Source: Impatiens glandulifera (Eukaryota > Streptophyta > Magnoliopsida > Ericales > Balsaminaceae). From it: a DNA stretch of 64,000 nt. The stretch lies in assembly GCF_907164915.1 (NCBI RefSeq), contig NC_061867.1:38982338-39046337 (forward strand). The letters are read 5' to 3'. Shown piece by piece: positions 60,687 through 64,000 of this stretch. Under the pieces are notes generated by a model that made no database searches, was not told the origin of the DNA, and saw only the letters and a program-made list of their open reading frames with translations. Each line of letters opens with the position of its first letter. Positions within the stretch are counted from its first letter, which is position 1. The position numbers were made by a program, and so were the translations under genes.

Positions 60687-62349
60687 TTCTCTTACATTCA
60701 TCATACCTTCTTAACTCAAGACTAAATTAGTCATGAAATTTTAAAAATCAATTTTTTCTTAATTTTTATCTAACAATAATTTTTAAGAAAAAAACCAGAT
60801 AAAACTAAAAAAAAATCACTTGTTAGTTAAATCATTAACCTATCACCAATTTAATTATTTCATTAAACAATTCAAATTATCAAATAAAATATTACAAATA
60901 TCATTAATTATTTTCTCTAACATATGCAAGTATTAAATACAAAACACTTGTAAGTCGAATAACATTTTTAAATTATATATATTATTTTCAAATAGTTATA
61001 TATGTTTTTCAAATATTGTCCTTTTATATATTTTAACTTATATATATGTTTTGTATTATTTAAGTAATATATGTATATACTATTTATAAACCGCGGCAGT
61101 GATGCGCCCGTTGTTTTGCCATAACAATTGACCAACAATGTTAACAAATGTTAAACTTACAGAAACACTGTATAAATAAACAAAAATTAGATTGTTATTT
61201 TTCAATAACCATTTTACTTCATTAAAGATAATAATCAATTATTTTAAATAATTATTAATATTATTTTATTATTATTATTATTATTATTATTTAAATAAAA
61301 ATAATTTACTATCTTACAGTTTTTTTACATGAATTTAATTACAGGTGACTAACAAGATTCACTGTAACCTTTATTTAATCAAATGGTTCTTATTAAGAAG
61401 TTGAACTTGAGACATTTAGTCTACGAGATAATACTTTTATCACTTTAATTAAATCTCAATCTATTAACTTTATAATAATAACATTCGTAGTGTGTGATAG
61501 AGGTTCGGTTGAATTTCTATGTCTTTTATATGTAAATAAATATTAATAATTAATTTTAAATAATTAATCAATATAAAATAGTTGATCATTATTAATATAA
61601 AATGAATTAATCATTTATTTTTAATAACTCTCAATGTTTATTATATTCATAAGTTCATTTATCTTAAATCATTTTCAATGATTATTATATTTGTAAGTTT
61701 GTCAATAAGAAGAAACTTACCTATACTTTGTAACTTATTGAAAACATAAACACAAAAAGGTTATAACTACATTATGTCATTTTACATTTAACATTCCATG
61801 GTTGACAAGAATAATACCCGATCATATGGCATGAAGCATCAGGACAACTTAAAAAATAATTTAATAAGAATGAAAATATGACTTAGTAATTAAAAACACC
61901 ATGAGAGATCCAACTAAGATGATTTAATAATCAAGAACAATGCAAGCATGTCTATACTAAAATGTGTTTGTGAAGAATACCATATAGTCAAATAATGGAT
62001 ATATGTTTGTCCTATATCTAGTACTTGGGTTTGAATATTTGAAATAGAGTTCAGAATTGTGGATAAAAAAAACATGAAGGTATTCGATCGGGGTTCGGAT
62101 AATAATATTTTGATATTAAAAAGAGAGTACTATGTTTATATGGGATGAATTTAATATTAAAAGAAATTTGGTGTAAGTCTTGTATAGTATTTTTTTTTTG
62201 TAATGGGTTGTAAATCATCCCAATATTTAAACCTAATTATCTCACATGTGCAACATTGCGTGCCTTCAAATAGGATTACAAGAATAGTGAGTAACCCCTT
62301 ATAACCGATTTGATAAAAAAAAAATCATTTTCTTGGAGCAAGGTTAAAT
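60687..62349. other. AT-rich intergenic DNA
   Basis: No gene or bounded element recognised. It includes an ATT microsatellite at 61267-61291. Confidence 0.4.
61267..61291. repeat. ATT microsatellite
   Basis: Eight uninterrupted ATT units. Confidence 0.85.
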
Positions 62350-62745
62350 ATTTGGTCTAGATAGGATTTGAATTCACATAATTCAAATAACTCGAAATCG
62401 AATTTTATTTTTAGTTTTTGATCGAATTTTAAACCAATTCGAATTCAAATACAGATTTTAATTTAATTTTTAAGGGATTTTAACTCGAAACCAAATCAAA
62501 AGCCGAATTCATTTATTATTATTTATTTTTATTATATATTGTATATTTTATTCTATATTAAAGCCTTCCAAATTTATAAGATTAAGTGAAGATAAAAAAA
62601 GAGCAAGTGCAATTATTGTAATAATTTGAATTTTAATATTCGGTTTGTTTTTCAAATTTTCTTAAAAACATAAAAAATTCAAAGAACCCGAAATGAGTAA
62701 CTCGAATAACTCAAAATCGAATCGATAAACACTCCTATTTCCGTA
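62350..62745. repeat. hAT-like MITE, relative of 6178-6544
   Basis: The right end on the opposite strand reads TAGGAGTGTTTATCGATTCG, close in form to the TAGGGGTGTTCAA end at 6544. The left part starts near TTTGGTCTAGATAGG and both sides carry ATTCAAATAACTCGAAATCG or its inverse. It is non-coding, and the boundaries are approximate. Confidence 0.45.
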
Positions 62746-63568
62746 TAGGCGTGAAAAGTCACTATTCTCTTTATGAAAATTTTACGACTATTTGATTCGT
62801 GGAAATATTACCGATTGTTTTGGTATATCGAAATATTATATCGCAAAATATAAAATATTGATTTCTTCGGTATATCGAAAAATGTGTATGATATGTTATT
62901 GATACCGAAATTATCTTTATGATAATGATATAAAATTTTCAAAATTTCAATATATCATTATATACCAAAATAATAATTATAAAAAAAAATATATATATAT
63001 ATATTAATATATTATAAATAAATAATAATTAATAAAATTATAAATAATTAAGTCTTAATTTTCATTTTAAAAATTAGATTCCCACAACTACACACCACTA
63101 CACGACAATAAACAATAGACAATGTATTTAAGACGAAATTTAAATTCTGAAAAATATATAATTTACTACATTTTTTTCATCTAAGTAATGTTTTCGCAAA
63201 TATGTGTAGTTAATACTCCGACATATAAGAATTTAGTCAAAAAAATTTTGCGCCGAATTTTCCAATATAGTTGTTTACAGTATTTTCGATTACATTTTTA
63301 TGCATTTTTTTCATCTAAAGTTTAATTGGTAAATACTTGTGACGAGTTTATGACGATATATTGTTACGAAATTTCAAAGAATAATAGTACCGAATAGTAC
63401 ATTTTTCTAATTATTTACTAGTCATTTTTAAATATTTTATTATTCTTACCTAATATATTTTATATTATATTTAAATAAAATACATAAAAACTATTTGTGA
63501 TTTCGATATGATATCAAAATGTATTAGCTATTTGTGATTTCGATATGATATTTACATTTATTTGGGCG
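62746..63568. other. AT-rich DNA with CGGTATATCGA motifs
   Basis: Several copies of TTCGGTATATCGAAA-like palindromic motifs (62820-62935) and a short duplicated TATTTGTGATTTCGATATGATAT (63492-63551) lie just upstream of the transposase exon. This may be the 5' part of the same Harbinger element. No coding sequence is recognised. Confidence 0.4.
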
Positions 63569-64000
63569 GGATGGGAAGGAGTGGCACATGATTCTAAGGT
63601 GTTAACTGAGACGATGCGTAATCCATTGTCAAACTTTCCCTTTCCAGCACCAGGTAATTATTATTCTATATTTTAAAATTATTTATTTATATTAATAACT
63701 TTATATATGTTTATTTTAAACTGTAGATGAATATTATTTATGTGATGCTGCATATACTCATACTCGAGGATTTATGTCCCCCTATCGAAATGTGCGTTAT
63801 TGGCTCGCTGATTTTCAACGAGGTGGTCGAGCTCGAACGAACGAAGAATTATTTAATCAAGCACATGCAAAATTAAGAAATGTCATTGAACGTACATTTG
63901 GTGTATTGAAAGCTCGATTTCCAATATTGGATAAGATGGCGCCATACAGTTTTCAAACCCAAAGAAATATTGTTATTGCTTGCGCAGCGTTGCATAATTT
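63569..64000 (+). pseudogene. PIF/Harbinger transposase (DDE_Tnp_4), fragment cut by window end
   Basis: Exon 63569-63653 (GWEGVAHDSKVLTE) is joined by a 73-bp GT-AG intron (63654-63726) to exon 63727-64000, which reads YYLCDAAYTHTRGFMSPY and continues with EELFNQAHAKLRNVIERTFG, VLKARFPIL and NIVIACAALHNF. These are hallmark HARBI1/DDE_Tnp_4 blocks. Asp in CDAAY and Glu in VIERTFG match the second and third catalytic residues. The first Asp and the N-terminal half were not found upstream, so the copy is truncated or its earlier exons are unrecognised. The open frame runs to the last base and continues beyond the window. It could be an intact 3' half. Confidence 0.85.

Overview
This is nuclear DNA from a flowering plant, most likely a eudicot. 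It is AT-rich, its genes are split by many introns, and most of its length is transposable elements. I cannot name the species. No bacterial-type operons, CRISPR arrays or tRNA genes were recognised.

Three host genes are readable from end to end, all on the minus strand. (1) A plant carboxylesterase close to CXE15 (1461-7644; two exons, 327 aa) has a complete catalytic triad and a 5.2-kb intron. (2) A plasma-membrane Qa-SNARE syntaxin of the SYP131/SYP132 group (21573-34753; 13 exons, 306 aa) is stretched to 13 kb by retroelements in its introns. (3) NADH-cytochrome b5 reductase CBR1 (54781-57753; nine exons, 278 aa) has an apparent GC-AG intron. All exon phases close, and I see no break in any of the three. 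Their products act in different pathways (hormone catabolism, vesicle fusion, microsomal electron transfer), so this is not a functional cluster.

Layout. 1-7.7 kb: carboxylesterase, with foldback and hAT-like elements in its intron. 7.7-21.5 kb: AT-rich DNA, then nested copies of an LTR-type repeat family that carries 'GACCGAG' minisatellites, a mosaic plastid-DNA insertion (ycf2 and 23S rRNA pieces), and a LINE that keeps only a broken ORF1. 21.6-34.8 kb: syntaxin gene, with a decayed Copia in intron 4, a LARD-like LTR element in intron 3 and a duplicated hAT-like repeat in intron 1. 36.2-44.9 kb: another GACCGAG-family copy, interrupted by a full-length but inactivated Copia (Copia-1, 37368-42585, TSD CTTCA). 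45.1-49.0 kb: a second Copia (Copia-2, minus strand, TSD GTTAG) that has lost most of its reverse transcriptase and all of RNase H. 49-54.6 kb: MITE-like and hAT-derived sequence. 54.8-57.8 kb: CBR1. 58.1-60.7 kb: a non-autonomous hAT element whose left end and flank are tandemly duplicated. 63.6-64.0 kb: start of a PIF/Harbinger transposase that runs off the window.

I found no undescribed multi-gene system. The most unusual items are the minisatellite-bearing LTR family with different higher-order periods, the mosaic plastid insertion, the foldback in the carboxylesterase intron, and the LARD-like element built from tandem repeats.
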